NCBI RefSeq assembly: GCF_018882185.1
Contig: NZ_JACVOY010000003.1
Span: 124,001-188,000 of the forward strand
Direction of reading: 5' to 3'
Source of the DNA: Polynucleobacter sp. AP-Latsch-80-C2
GTDB taxonomy: Bacteria; Pseudomonadota; Gammaproteobacteria; Burkholderiales; Burkholderiaceae
Length of the DNA stretch: 64,000 nucleotides
Shown: in pieces, positions 26,339 through 35,349 of the stretch
Position numbering within the stretch: position 1 is the stretch's first letter
Layout: each line of letters begins with the position of its first letter
The notes under the pieces: model-generated
Told to the model about the DNA's origin: nothing
Databases searched by the model: none
The model's input: only the letters and a program-made list of their open reading frames with translations
Made by a program: the position numbers and the translations under genes

Positions 26339-26366
26339 CTTGAAATTGGGAATATTGCCCTTATAT
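26339..26366 (+). promoter_or_regulatory. predicted sigma32 heat-shock promoter of clpB
   Basis: CTTGAAA (26339-26345), a 12-base spacer, then CCCTTATAT (26358-26366) closely fits the RpoH consensus CTTGAAA and CCCCATNT. It lies 41 bases before the clpB start. Confidence 0.75.
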
Positions 26367-26406
26367 TCTATAGATAGATATTCATGGAGTAGATGGGGAA
26401 TGACAA

Positions 26407-29010
26407 ATGAGAATAGATAAATTAACAACGAAGTTTCAAGAGGCCCTGAGTGAGGCTCAAAGCCTAGCTTTAGCTAAAGATAATCAATATATCGAGCCAG
26501 CGCATGTGCTCTTAGCCATGTTGCGTGATTCTGATGGCAGCGCCAAGAGTTTGCTAACCAGGGCTGGAGTAAACGTACCAGGCCTTGAAAAAGGCTTAGA
26601 AAAAATTATTAGCAATTTGCCAGAAGTACAAGGCACTGGTGGTGAAGTACAAGTTGGACGCGATTTAAGCAACTGGTTGAACTTATGTGAAAAAGAGGCC
26701 AATAAGCGTAATGACCAATTTATCGCCGGGGAATTGTTCTTGCTGGTAGTGGCGGATGATAAGGGTGAGCTTGGAAAAGTTGCTCGTGAGAATGGATTAA
26801 ATCGTAAATCATTGGAAGCGGCTATTGATTTAGTGCGCGGAGGAGAATCGGTGAATAGTGCAGATGCTGAAGGCCAACGTGAAGCCTTAAAGAAATACAC
26901 GGTAGATTTAACTGAGCGTGCTCGTATGGGTAAGTTAGATCCAGTAATTGGTCGTGATGATGAGATTCGTCGCACCATTCAAATTTTGCAACGTCGTGGA
27001 AAAAATAATCCCGTGCTCATTGGTGAGCCAGGGGTAGGCAAAACCGCCATCGTTGAAGGCTTAGCCCAACGTATTGTGAATGGCGAAGTACCCGAGACCC
27101 TGAAGAACAAGCGCGTCCTAGTACTGGATATGGCCTTGCTATTGGCTGGTGCTAAGTATCGCGGCGAATTTGAAGAGCGCCTCAAAGCAGTTCTGAGCGA
27201 TGTAGCTAAAGATGAAGGTCAAACTATCATTTTTATTGATGAAATTCATACGATGGTTGGTGCTGGTAAAGGTGATGGTGCAATGGATGCAGGCAATATG
27301 CTTAAGCCTGCCTTAGCACGCGGTGAATTACATTGCATCGGTGCTACCACCTTAGATGAATACCGTAAGTACATTGAAAAAGATCCAGCGCTTGAGCGAC
27401 GCTTCCAAAAGGTAATGGTTGAAGAGCCTAGCGTAGAGGCAACGATTGCGATCTTGCGCGGCTTGCAAGAGCGCTATGAATTGCACCACGGCATTGAAAT
27501 TACTGATCCAGCTATTGTTGCAGCTGCTGAGTTATCCCATCGCTACATCACAGATCGATTCTTGCCAGATAAGGCGATTGATTTGATTGATGAGGCTGGC
27601 TCACGCATTCGGATGGAGATTGACTCTAAACCTGAGGTAATGGATAAATTAGAGCGTCGTCTGATTCAACTGAAAATTGAACGTGAAGCAGTGAAAAAAG
27701 AAAAAGATGAGGCTTCTCAAAAACGTCTCAGTCTGATTGAAGATGAGATTAAGCGCCTTGGTGCTGAGTATGCCGATCTAGAAGAAATCTGGAAGGCAGA
27801 AAAAGGTGCTGTATTAGGTGCCGCCAATCTGAAAGAAGAGATTGAAAAAGTGCGCGCTGATATTGCGAAGCTTCAACGTGAAGGCAAATTAGAGAAGGTT
27901 GCAGAACTTCAGTATGGCAAGCTTCCTGAGTTAGAGGCAAAGCTAAAGTCAGCCGCGGCAGCAGAAGCCAAAGGCGATAAAGATGGTGTCGTCAAAAACA
28001 AACTTTTGCGAACTCAAGTTGGCGCGGAAGAGATTGCAGAGGTCGTTTCTCGTGCAACAGGAATTCCGGTATCGAAGATGATGCAAGGTGAGCGCGATAA
28101 GTTGCTCAAGATGGAAGAGTTGTTGCATAAGCGTGTCGTTGGCCAAGAAGAGGCTATTCGTGCTGTATCAGATGCTATTCGTCGTTCCCGTGCTGGTTTG
28201 GCAGAAGAGAATCGTCCTTATGGATCATTCTTATTCCTAGGTCCTACGGGTGTCGGTAAGACAGAGCTTTGCAAAGCATTGGCTGGATTTTTGTTCGATA
28301 GCGAAGATCACCTCATTCGAATTGATATGAGTGAGTTCATGGAGAAACACAGCGTTGCTCGTTTGATTGGTGCGCCTCCGGGTTATGTAGGTTACGAAGA
28401 AGGTGGCTATTTAACTGAGCAGGTTCGTCGTCATCCTTACAGCGTGATTCTGTTTGATGAAATCGAGAAAGCCCACCCAGATGTCTTCAACGTACTTTTG
28501 CAGGTATTGGATGATGGTCGCTTAACAGATGGCCAAGGTCGCACTGTGGACTTCAAAAATACCGTTATTGTGATGACCAGTAATATCGGTTCGCACTTAA
28601 TCCAGTCTATGACTGATAAGAAGCAGTCTGAGATTAAAGATGCTGTATTTGAGGAGTTGAAAAATCATTTCCGCCCTGAGTTCTTAAATCGAATCGACGA
28701 GATCGTGGTCTTCCATGGCTTGGATAAAGGGAATATCGCTAATATCGCCAAGATTTTGCTCAAAAACTTGTCCGATCGACTGGCAAAAGTGGATATGCAG
28801 CTTGAAGTCAGTGATGCCGCCTTGAAAAAGATTGCTGAAGTTGGCTTTGATCCGGTCTTCGGTGCACGTCCTTTAAAGCGTGCAATTCAGCAGCATATTG
28901 AGAACCCAGTGTCCAAAATGATTCTTGAGGGTAAATTTGGTCCGCAGGATGTGGTTCCGGTGGATGTGGATAAGCAAGGTGACTTTAGTTTCACGCGCCA
29001 AGTCCATTAA
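26407..29010 (+). CDS. clpB: ATP-dependent disaggregase ClpB
   Basis: Hexameric AAA+ chaperone that extracts proteins from aggregates together with DnaK. The 867 residues are full length. An N-terminal Clp domain pair covers about 1-145. First AAA domain: Walker A GEPGVGKT and Walker [13 protein letters not shown]. The coiled-coil middle domain spans about 400-520 ([20 protein letters not shown]). Second AAA domain: [12 protein letters not shown] and [15 protein letters not shown]. No ClpP-binding IGL/F loop is apparent, as expected for ClpB. A heat-shock promoter lies just upstream. Confidence 0.98.
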   Translation: MRIDKLTTKFQEALSEAQSLALAKDNQYIEPAHVLLAMLRDSDGSAKSLLTRAGVNVPGLEKGLEKIISNLPEVQGTGGEVQVGRDLSNWLNLCEKEANKRNDQFIAGELFLLVVADDKGELGKVARENGLNRKSLEAAIDLVRGGESVNSADAEGQREALKKYTVDLTERARMGKLDPVIGRDDEIRRTIQILQRRGKNNPVLIGEPGVGKTAIVEGLAQRIVNGEVPETLKNKRVLVLDMALLLAGAKYRGEFEERLKAVLSDVAKDEGQTIIFIDEIHTMVGAGKGDGAMDAGNMLKPALARGELHCIGATTLDEYRKYIEKDPALERRFQKVMVEEPSVEATIAILRGLQERYELHHGIEITDPAIVAAAELSHRYITDRFLPDKAIDLIDEAGSRIRMEIDSKPEVMDKLERRLIQLKIEREAVKKEKDEASQKRLSLIEDEIKRLGAEYADLEEIWKAEKGAVLGAANLKEEIEKVRADIAKLQREGKLEKVAELQYGKLPELEAKLKSAAAAEAKGDKDGVVKNKLLRTQVGAEEIAEVVSRATGIPVSKMMQGERDKLLKMEELLHKRVVGQEEAIRAVSDAIRRSRAGLAEENRPYGSFLFLGPTGVGKTELCKALAGFLFDSEDHLIRIDMSEFMEKHSVARLIGAPPGYVGYEEGGYLTEQVRRHPYSVILFDEIEKAHPDVFNVLLQVLDDGRLTDGQGRTVDFKNTVIVMTSNIGSHLIQSMTDKKQSEIKDAVFEELKNHFRPEFLNRIDEIVVFHGLDKGNIANIAKILLKNLSDRLAKVDMQLEVSDAALKKIAEVGFDPVFGARPLKRAIQQHIENPVSKMILEGKFGPQDVVPVDVDKQGDFSFTRQVH

Positions 29011-29035
29011 TCTTTTGTAGCACTGCAGCAAATAA

Positions 29036-29051
29036 GCAGGAATCTTCCTGC
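29036..29051. repeat. short inverted repeat between clpB and the MFS gene
   Basis: GCAGGAA-TC-TTCCTGC, a perfect 7-bp dyad in the 58-base spacer. No T run follows, so it is not a clear terminator. It lies 18 bases before the MFS start and could be an operator or chance. Confidence 0.35.
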
Positions 29052-29068
29052 GCCAGTAAACTTGGAAC

Positions 29069-30304
29069 ATGACTGTTACGCTTAGTAAACGTGCCAGTGA
29101 TGTCCGGGTTATTGGTTTGATTAGCTTGGCTCACGGCAGCTCCCATTTTTTTCATTTGATTCTTCCCTCCATGTTTCCATGGTTGAAGAATCAATTCGCC
29201 TTCAGCTATGCTGAACTTGGTTTGCTGATGTCTGTTTTTTTTGTAGTGTCCTGCGTAGCTCAGGCGTCCTCAGGCTTTTTAGTGGATCGTATTGGCGCTA
29301 GACCGGTGTTATTTGCTGGAGTCGGCTTGCTTGCTTTAGCGGCCCTTACGTACTCGCAAAGTAATGGGTATGCGATGTTGGTCTTGGGAGCTGTTATTGC
29401 TGGTTGCGGTAATGGCATCTTTCACCCAGTCGATTACACCTTAATTAATCATAAAGTTTCTACCCCCAACTTGCCTTATGCCTATTCCATGCATGGAGTG
29501 ACTGGTTACCTTGGGTGGGCCGCTGCGCCGGCATTTATGGTGGGCATTGCTGAAATTTCAGACTGGCGCATTGCTTTCCTATCCGCTTCTTTATTGGAGG
29601 CATTGGTCTTGCTAATACTCTGGATCAATCGCAGTCAATTAATTGATAACGTTCAGGAGCGTCGCGCAGCAAGTGATGCTGGTGCCCAAGCATCTAATCC
29701 AGAGGGCTTACCAGAAAGTGCATTCGCATTCTTAAAACTTCCTGCAGTTTGGTTATGTTGGATTTTCTTTTTCTTCAGCATGGCAGCCACATCGAGTTTG
29801 CAATCATTTGCGCCTACTGCGCTTTTTGATATCTACGGGGTAGCGATTAGTGTTGGAAGTTATTTCATCACCTTACTTGCTTTAGGGAGCGCTGGTGGCG
29901 TTTTATTTGGTGGCTATTTGGCGGCCAAGTTCAAGACACCGGAGAAGATTGTTTCTTCTTGTCTCACGCTAACGATTCTGCTGTGTTTATTGCTTGCCAG
30001 TGGATCAACTCCTATTGAGTTCATTCCAATACTTTTTTGTGTAATTGGATTTGGTTATGGTGTGTTGGCGCCATCACGAGATCTCCTGGTGAAACAGGCC
30101 ACACCTAAAGGCGTCTCAGGAAGGGTGTATGGCATTGTTTACTCTGGAATAGACCTAGGTGCAGCAGTTGGCCCATTTATCTTTGGGTTTTTTATGGATG
30201 CTGGGTTACCAAAGGCGCTCTTTATTGGCATTGCACTCTTCCAATTGATGATTATTCCTACTGTTTTGAAGGTGTCCTCAAAGACTAGGGCGGCGGTAGT
30301 TTAA
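29069..30304 (+). CDS. major facilitator superfamily transporter
   Basis: A 411-residue inner-membrane protein with about 12 predicted helices in two halves of six, separated by a charged loop near residues 190-215. The MFS loop motif between helices 2 and 3 is seen as GFLVDRIGARPVLFAG. The glycine-rich VIAGCGNGIFHPVDYTLI resembles fosmidomycin-resistance (FSR)-type transporters. The substrate is unknown. It lies alone between clpB and aceA with its own short spacer. Confidence 0.85.
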   Translation: MTVTLSKRASDVRVIGLISLAHGSSHFFHLILPSMFPWLKNQFAFSYAELGLLMSVFFVVSCVAQASSGFLVDRIGARPVLFAGVGLLALAALTYSQSNGYAMLVLGAVIAGCGNGIFHPVDYTLINHKVSTPNLPYAYSMHGVTGYLGWAAAPAFMVGIAEISDWRIAFLSASLLEALVLLILWINRSQLIDNVQERRAASDAGAQASNPEGLPESAFAFLKLPAVWLCWIFFFFSMAATSSLQSFAPTALFDIYGVAISVGSYFITLLALGSAGGVLFGGYLAAKFKTPEKIVSSCLTLTILLCLLLASGSTPIEFIPILFCVIGFGYGVLAPSRDLLVKQATPKGVSGRVYGIVYSGIDLGAAVGPFIFGFFMDAGLPKALFIGIALFQLMIIPTVLKVSSKTRAAVV

Positions 30305-30400
30305 TTACCCTTGTTTCATTTCATCATATGAAACGTCATTTCCCTGCGTAAAATGCGCTGCAACATTTGATAGTCATTGCCATTCCAAAGAGTGATTTTT

Positions 30401-30419
30401 AATATCATATTATGATATT
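30401..30419. promoter_or_regulatory. perfect palindrome, candidate operator for aceA
   Basis: AATATCATATTATGATATT reads identically on both strands apart from the central base (9+1+9). It lies about 167 bases before the aceA start. The regulator is unknown. Confidence 0.45.
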
Positions 30420-30520
30420 TATAGTATAAGTAATTGAATTTAAAAGATTAAATATTTTTATAAATAGTGTAAATTTCTCTTGCCAGGTTTTTTGAACCCT
30501 CTAAACTCTTATATAAGACA

Positions 30521-30540
30521 TAAGACTTGAATCGGTCTTA
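30521..30540. promoter_or_regulatory. dyad close to the aceA start
   Basis: TAAGAC, 8-base spacer, GTCTTA. The left arm is also repeated directly just upstream (ATAAGAC twice in 30513-30526). It lies 46 bases before aceA, a good position for a regulator site. Confidence 0.4.
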
Positions 30541-30585
30541 AGGTTCCAAAAATTTGAAGTACTTGTTTAACTTAGGGAGAAAAAC

Positions 30586-31884
30586 ATGGCAGATCGCAAA
30601 GCAGAAATCGCAGCACTACAAAAGGACTGGGATACCAACCCACGTTGGAAGGGCATTACCCGTGGTTACACAGCAGAAGACGTTGTACGTCTTCGTGGCT
30701 CATTGAAGATCGAACATACTTTGGCTAAGCATGGTGCAGAGCGTCTTTGGGAATTGGTTAATAACGAAGCTTACGTTAACTGTTTAGGTGCTTTGACTGG
30801 CGGTCAAGCAATGCAACAGGTCAAGGCAGGTGTACAAGCTATTTACTTATCAGGATGGCAAGTGGCTGCTGACGGTAACTCATACGCAGCTATGTATCCG
30901 GACCAATCTTTATATCCAGTAGATTCAGTTCCTAAGATGGTTGAGCGTATCAATAACTCATTCCAACGTGCTGATGAAATTCAAACCGCTAAAGGTATTA
31001 ATAAGGGCGACGCTGGCTACATCGAATATTTCGCTCCAATTGTTGCTGATGCTGAAGCTGGTTTCGGTGGCGTATTGAATGCATTTGAATTAAGCAAAGC
31101 ATTGATCAAACAAGGTGCAGCTGGTGTTCACTTTGAAGATCAATTGTCTTCTGTGAAGAAGTGCGGTCACTTGGGTGGCAAGGTATTGTTGCCTACCGCT
31201 GAGTCAGTACAGAAGTTGATTTCTGCACGACTTGCCGCTGACGTAATGGGCGTTTCAACCATTATTTTGGCGCGTACTGATGCTGAAGCTGCTGACTTGT
31301 TGACGTCTGATTACGATGCAAACGATAAACCGTTCTTGACCGGCGAACGTACTCCAGAGGGCTTCTACAAGACACGTAAGGGCTTAGATCAAGCGATCTC
31401 ACGTGGCTTAGCTTACGCTGCATACGCTGATATGGTTTGGTGTGAAACGGGTACCCCTGATTTGGAATTTGCTCGTCAATTTGCTGAAGCAATTCGTGCG
31501 AAGTTCCCAGGCAAGATGTTGGCATATAACTGCTCACCATCATTCAACTGGAAGAAAAATTTGGACGATGCAACAATTGCGAAGTTCCAGCGTGAATTGG
31601 GCGCAATGGGTTACAAGTATCAATTCATCACCTTGGCTGGTATTCACTCTATGTGGTACAACATGTTTGACTTGGCTCAAGACTATATGCAGCGCGGAAT
31701 GACTGCTTATATTGAGAAAGTACAAGAGCCAGAATTTGCGGCGCGTGATCGTGGTTACACCTTTGTTTCACACCAGCAAGAAGTTGGCACCGGTTACTTC
31801 GACGATGTAACTACCGTTATTCAGGGAGGCAAATCTTCAGTAACGGCATTGACTGGATCTACCGAAGAAGAGCAGTTCCACTGA
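30586..31884 (+). CDS. aceA: isocitrate lyase
   Basis: Splits isocitrate to succinate and glyoxylate, the first step of the glyoxylate shunt used for growth on acetate and fatty acids. The 432 residues include [43 protein letters not shown], the metal-binding [10 protein letters not shown], and the catalytic motif [11 protein letters not shown] (K-K-C-G-H). It also has the substrate-binding CSPSFNWKK. An AGGGAG ribosome site precedes the ATG. It is monocistronic with a clear terminator. Malate synthase is not in the window. Confidence 0.97.
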   Translation: MADRKAEIAALQKDWDTNPRWKGITRGYTAEDVVRLRGSLKIEHTLAKHGAERLWELVNNEAYVNCLGALTGGQAMQQVKAGVQAIYLSGWQVAADGNSYAAMYPDQSLYPVDSVPKMVERINNSFQRADEIQTAKGINKGDAGYIEYFAPIVADAEAGFGGVLNAFELSKALIKQGAAGVHFEDQLSSVKKCGHLGGKVLLPTAESVQKLISARLAADVMGVSTIILARTDAEAADLLTSDYDANDKPFLTGERTPEGFYKTRKGLDQAISRGLAYAAYADMVWCETGTPDLEFARQFAEAIRAKFPGKMLAYNCSPSFNWKKNLDDATIAKFQRELGAMGYKYQFITLAGIHSMWYNMFDLAQDYMQRGMTAYIEKVQEPEFAARDRGYTFVSHQQEVGTGYFDDVTTVIQGGKSSVTALTGSTEEEQFH

Positions 31885-31930
31885 TAAGAATCCCTAAGTA
31901 GTCTGTAGTAGCAGTAGCACCAATACTGCC

Positions 31931-31971
31931 ACGGCATCTAAATAACCCCACAAGGGTGACTTAGATGCCGT
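31931..31971 (+). terminator. intrinsic terminator of aceA
   Basis: ACGGCATCTAA (31931-31941) and TTAGATGCCGT (31961-31971) form an 11-bp perfect stem followed by TTTCGTTT. Confidence 0.88.
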
Positions 31972-31990
31972 TTTCGTTTACATTCTTCAA

Positions 31991-32428
31991 ATGGAAAATT
32001 GCATACTTTGTGCTGATCTGAAGCCCAATGAGGGCGAGCTGATATGGCGCGGCGATGACTGCAGGGTTATTCTGGTCAATGACAGAGATTTGCCTGGTTT
32101 TTGCCGGGTAATCTGGAATCGTCACCAAGCCGATATGACTGATCTGACTTATGGTGAGCGAGAGCATTTGATGGGTTTGGTATTTGTGGTGGAAGAGGCA
32201 GTCCGGCATGTGATGAAGCCTGCCAAAGTCAATCTAGCTGCTCTTGGCAATATGGTCCCCCATATTCATTGGCATGTGATTCCTCGCTTTAAGGATGACG
32301 CATTCTTTCCGGGCTCCATCTGGTCTACTAGGACCCAAGAAACTCCAGCCCTACTTTTGGCAGAGCGACACAAGCTTGCTTTGGAGCTTCCCGAAGTGAT
32401 TCGAAGGCTAATTTCTCAGTTATATTAG
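31991..32428 (+). CDS. HIT family nucleotide-binding protein
   Basis: A 145-residue histidine-triad protein, probably a nucleotide hydrolase or transferase. The triad is at PHIHWHVIPRF near residue 93-103 (H-x-H-x-H). It begins MENCILCADLKPNEGEL and contains NDRDLPGFCRVIWNRH, which places it in a proteobacterial HIT subgroup of unknown substrate. It starts 20 bases after the aceA terminator and likely has its own promoter in that hairpin region or depends on read-through. Confidence 0.9.
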   Translation: MENCILCADLKPNEGELIWRGDDCRVILVNDRDLPGFCRVIWNRHQADMTDLTYGEREHLMGLVFVVEEAVRHVMKPAKVNLAALGNMVPHIHWHVIPRFKDDAFFPGSIWSTRTQETPALLLAERHKLALELPEVIRRLISQLY

Positions 32429-32492
32429 TATCCATAAGAGATATAAAGAGAAGTTTTATACATTCTTCACAAATACTTGCTAGGGGATCTAC

Positions 32493-33476
32493 ATGAGTGA
32501 TTGTTTTTTGAGTAAGTCAAAGCTGTTGGCTTTAACTGTGTTTGGCTTTATGGCGATGAGCGTAAGCGCACAAACAAAATGGGATTTAGCGAGCGCTTAT
32601 CCGGTCAGCAACTTTCACACGGAGAACTTGCAGCAGCTGGCAGCTGATGTTGATAAGGCAACTGACGGCAAGCTCAAGATCGTAGTCCATCCTAATGGTT
32701 CCTTATTCCCGGCTAATGGTATTAAGCGAGGCGTTCAGACAGGTCAGGCTCAAATGGGGGAGGTTCTCATTTCTGTGCTTGCTAACGAGAATCCAATTTT
32801 TGGTATAGATTCCATCCCATTCTTAGCGACCAGCTATAAAGAGTCAGCAAAACTCTGGAAACTTTCCAAGAATGCTACTGAAGCTGCTTTGCAAAAGCAA
32901 GGGTTGAAGGTTGTTTATGCGGTACCTTGGCCTCCACAGGGTTTGTATTCTAAGAATCCAATTACTTCAGGTGCCGATATGAAGGGTTTGAAGTGGCGCG
33001 CATATAACCCAGCAACTTCTAAGATTGCTGAATTAGTTGGCGCACAGCCAGTAACTGTTCAGGTGGCTGATTTGGCTCAAGCAATGGCAACGGGTACGAT
33101 CAATTCCATGATGACTTCTGGCGCAACAGGTGTGGATATTAAGGCTTGGGAAAGCTTGAAGTATTACTATGAGGTAGATGCTTGGTTACCAAAGAATATT
33201 TTGATGGTGAATCAAAAAGCATTTGATGCATTAGATAAACAAACCCAAGCTGCGTTATTAAAGGCCTGCGCTGAAGCAGAGAAGCGTGGCACCAGAGTTT
33301 CTGAAGAAAAGACGAAGATCTACAACGAAACTTTGGCCAAGAATGGCATGATCGTAGCAAAGCCATCACCACAGCTGAAGAATGATCTAGACAGAGTTGG
33401 TCGCATCATGGTTGCTGAGTGGATTCGTTCTGCTGGTGATGAAGGACAAAAAATCATCGAAGAATTTAAGAAATAA
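32493..33476 (+). CDS. dctP: TRAP transporter solute-binding protein, DctP family
   Basis: Periplasmic receptor of a TRAP carboxylate importer. The 327 residues start with a signal peptide (KLLALTVFGFMAMSVSAQ, cleavage near 27). DctP features follow: LQQLAADVDKATDGKLKI, then VQTGQAQMGEVLISVLANENPIFGIDSIPFL. The conserved arginine that binds carboxylate is in LKWRAYNPATSKIAELVGAQPV. Linked directly to dctQ, dctM and 5-oxoprolinase genes, so pyroglutamate is the most likely ligand (inference). The dctP symbol refers to the family. Confidence 0.92.
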   Translation: MSDCFLSKSKLLALTVFGFMAMSVSAQTKWDLASAYPVSNFHTENLQQLAADVDKATDGKLKIVVHPNGSLFPANGIKRGVQTGQAQMGEVLISVLANENPIFGIDSIPFLATSYKESAKLWKLSKNATEAALQKQGLKVVYAVPWPPQGLYSKNPITSGADMKGLKWRAYNPATSKIAELVGAQPVTVQVADLAQAMATGTINSMMTSGATGVDIKAWESLKYYYEVDAWLPKNILMVNQKAFDALDKQTQAALLKACAEAEKRGTRVSEEKTKIYNETLAKNGMIVAKPSPQLKNDLDRVGRIMVAEWIRSAGDEGQKIIEEFKK

Positions 33477-33482
33477 AATTCC

Positions 33483-34037
33483 ATGCCTACATCAAGAAGT
33501 TATTACGGCCGTCTCTTAGATGGCTTGATTCAAGGGGCCGCCGCACTGGCGGCCTTATCTATTCTCAGCATTTGTATTTTGATGGTATCAATGTCTTTGT
33601 CCCGCGAGTTTGGTATTAATTTGCGCGGTGCAGATGATTTGATTGCTTGGCTTTGCGCTGCTTCGGCATTTCTCATTCTGGCTCAGACTTTTCAGCACGG
33701 CGGTATTGTCCGAGTGGAGATTTTCTTGGGCACTTTGAATGAGCAATGGAGAAGACGCCTTGAAATTATTGGTCTAACAGTGATGTCAGGATTTTGTTTA
33801 TTTGCTTTAGCTGCTTTTTCGCAATTTGTTTATCAAAGCTGGGAATTTAATGATGTCTCTCAGGGGCAAATTATTGTTCCGCTTTGGATTCCACAAATCT
33901 TTACAGCCTTTGGCTGTCTTATTTTCTTCTTGGCTGTAGTTGACGAGTTGTTAAGGGTTCTTAGGGGCGAGAAGCCTCGTTATCAGCAGATGGCTGAAGA
34001 TCGTTTAAGTGCTGGTGATTTTGGAGAGACCTTGTGA
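33483..34037 (+). CDS. dctQ: TRAP transporter small permease, DctQ family
   Basis: Four-helix membrane subunit that joins the large permease in TRAP importers. The 184-residue protein shows helices near 15-40, 55-75, 90-115 and 135-160. The conserved LRGADDLIAWLCAASAFLILAQ is the second helix region. Its gene lies six bases after dctP and overlaps dctM by four bases (GTGA), so the three are translated together. Confidence 0.92.
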   Translation: MPTSRSYYGRLLDGLIQGAAALAALSILSICILMVSMSLSREFGINLRGADDLIAWLCAASAFLILAQTFQHGGIVRVEIFLGTLNEQWRRRLEIIGLTVMSGFCLFALAAFSQFVYQSWEFNDVSQGQIIVPLWIPQIFTAFGCLIFFLAVVDELLRVLRGEKPRYQQMAEDRLSAGDFGETL

Positions 34038-35344
34038 GTATTACGCTGATTGCATTAATCTTGCTGGTCTTGATGTCTTTTCTGCTAATGATGGGCATTT
34101 GGATTCCGGCAGGGGTCGCCATTACGGCATGGTTCGGACTAGCGTTTTTCTCCAACAAAGATACGATGATGAATTTAGCCAATGTATGGTGGAATTCAAG
34201 TTCGTCTTACACCTTAGCTTCTTTGCCTTTATTTGTCTGGATGGGAGAAATTCTATTTAGAACAAAGCTTTCTGAGCAGATGTTTACAGGCCTCTCACCA
34301 TGGTTAAATTGGTTGCCGGGTAGATTGATGCACGTGAATATTTTGGGCTGCGGAATTTTTGGTTCTGTCTCTGGTTCATCTGCGGCAACCTGTGCCACGA
34401 TTGCAAAGTCTGCATTACCTGAGCTTACCAAGCGTGGATATGATGAGAAAATCACGCTTGGATCTTTATCCTGCGCTGGCACGCTGGGCATCCTGATTCC
34501 ACCGTCAATTACGATGGTAGTTTATGCAGTTGCTGCTGATCAGTCCATTATTCGTATCTTTTTAGCAGGCTTTATCCCGGGCGCCATTTTGATGGGGCTC
34601 TTTTCTGGATACATTATTGTTTGGGCTCTTCTAAATCCAGATAAAACACCGCCTGCTGAGCAGTATTCTTGGCGACAACGTTTGCATTCCATTGCGCAAT
34701 TAATGCCGTGTACTGCTTTGATTATTTTTATTGCCTGGTTGATGCTTGCTGGGTACTCTACCGCGACTGAGGCTGCAGCTTATGGTGTAGTGGGCTCCCT
34801 GATATTGGCTGCCGTAGGGCGCAACTTGTCATGGACCAACTTTTGGGAGAGCTTGCTCTCAGCAACGCGACTCACTGCCATGATTATGTTTGTATTGGGC
34901 GCTACCTCATTCCTATCGATTGTGATGAGTTACACCGGCATTCCTAGGGGCTTAGCAGAATGGGTGCAAAGCATGCATCTCTCGCCTTGGGCTTTAATTT
35001 TTGTGCTCACTATTATTTATATTTTGCTGGGCACTGCTTTAGATGGTATTTCGATGATTGCCTTAACTACGGTCACTGTATTGCCAATGGTGCAGGCAGC
35101 AGGTTTTGACCTTGTTTGGTTTGGTATCTTTATTGTCTTGTTAGTAGAGATTGCTGAGGTCACTCCACCAGTAGGCTTTAATTTATTTGTTCTGCAAAGT
35201 ATGACCGGTAAAGATAGCAATTACATTGCCAAAGTCTCTTTACCATTCTTTGCCATGATGGTGGTGGCGGTTGCTTTAATTACGATATGGCCAGATTTAG
35301 TAACTTGGTTGCCAGACCAGTTCTTGCAAAAAGAAATTAAGTAA
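34034..35344 (+). CDS. dctM: TRAP transporter large permease, DctM family
   Basis: Sodium-coupled transport subunit. The 436 residues have about 12 helices and DctM hallmarks: LASLPLFVWMGEILFRT near 65, the GSVSGSSAATCATIAK stretch near 115-130, and GSLSCAGTLGILIPPSITMV. Near the end ITPPVGFNLFV-like TPPVGFNLFVLQSMTG is present. The start codon is GTG at 34034. It precedes the fused 5-oxoprolinase gene by five bases. Confidence 0.94.
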   Translation: MSITLIALILLVLMSFLLMMGIWIPAGVAITAWFGLAFFSNKDTMMNLANVWWNSSSSYTLASLPLFVWMGEILFRTKLSEQMFTGLSPWLNWLPGRLMHVNILGCGIFGSVSGSSAATCATIAKSALPELTKRGYDEKITLGSLSCAGTLGILIPPSITMVVYAVAADQSIIRIFLAGFIPGAILMGLFSGYIIVWALLNPDKTPPAEQYSWRQRLHSIAQLMPCTALIIFIAWLMLAGYSTATEAAAYGVVGSLILAAVGRNLSWTNFWESLLSATRLTAMIMFVLGATSFLSIVMSYTGIPRGLAEWVQSMHLSPWALIFVLTIIYILLGTALDGISMIALTTVTVLPMVQAAGFDLVWFGIFIVLLVEIAEVTPPVGFNLFVLQSMTGKDSNYIAKVSLPFFAMMVVAVALITIWPDLVTWLPDQFLQKEIK

Positions 35345-35349
35345 AGGCA

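Larger units (their letters stand above)
30305..30585. other. AT-rich regulatory region upstream of aceA
   Basis: A 281-base gap without a gene, strongly AT-rich between about 30395 and 30475. It contains a short dyad GTTTCAT/ATGAAAC (30313-30334) just past the MFS stop, a perfect 19-base palindrome (30401-30419), the palindrome CTTATATAAG (30508-30517) and a TAAGAC/GTCTTA dyad (30521-30540). It most likely holds the aceA promoter and regulator sites. Confidence 0.6.

Noticed and set aside
26484..26978. Minus-strand 164-codon frame opposite clpB
   Set aside because: Long but antisense to a secure clpB reading frame; serine-rich composition is typical of a shadow frame and no domain is visible.
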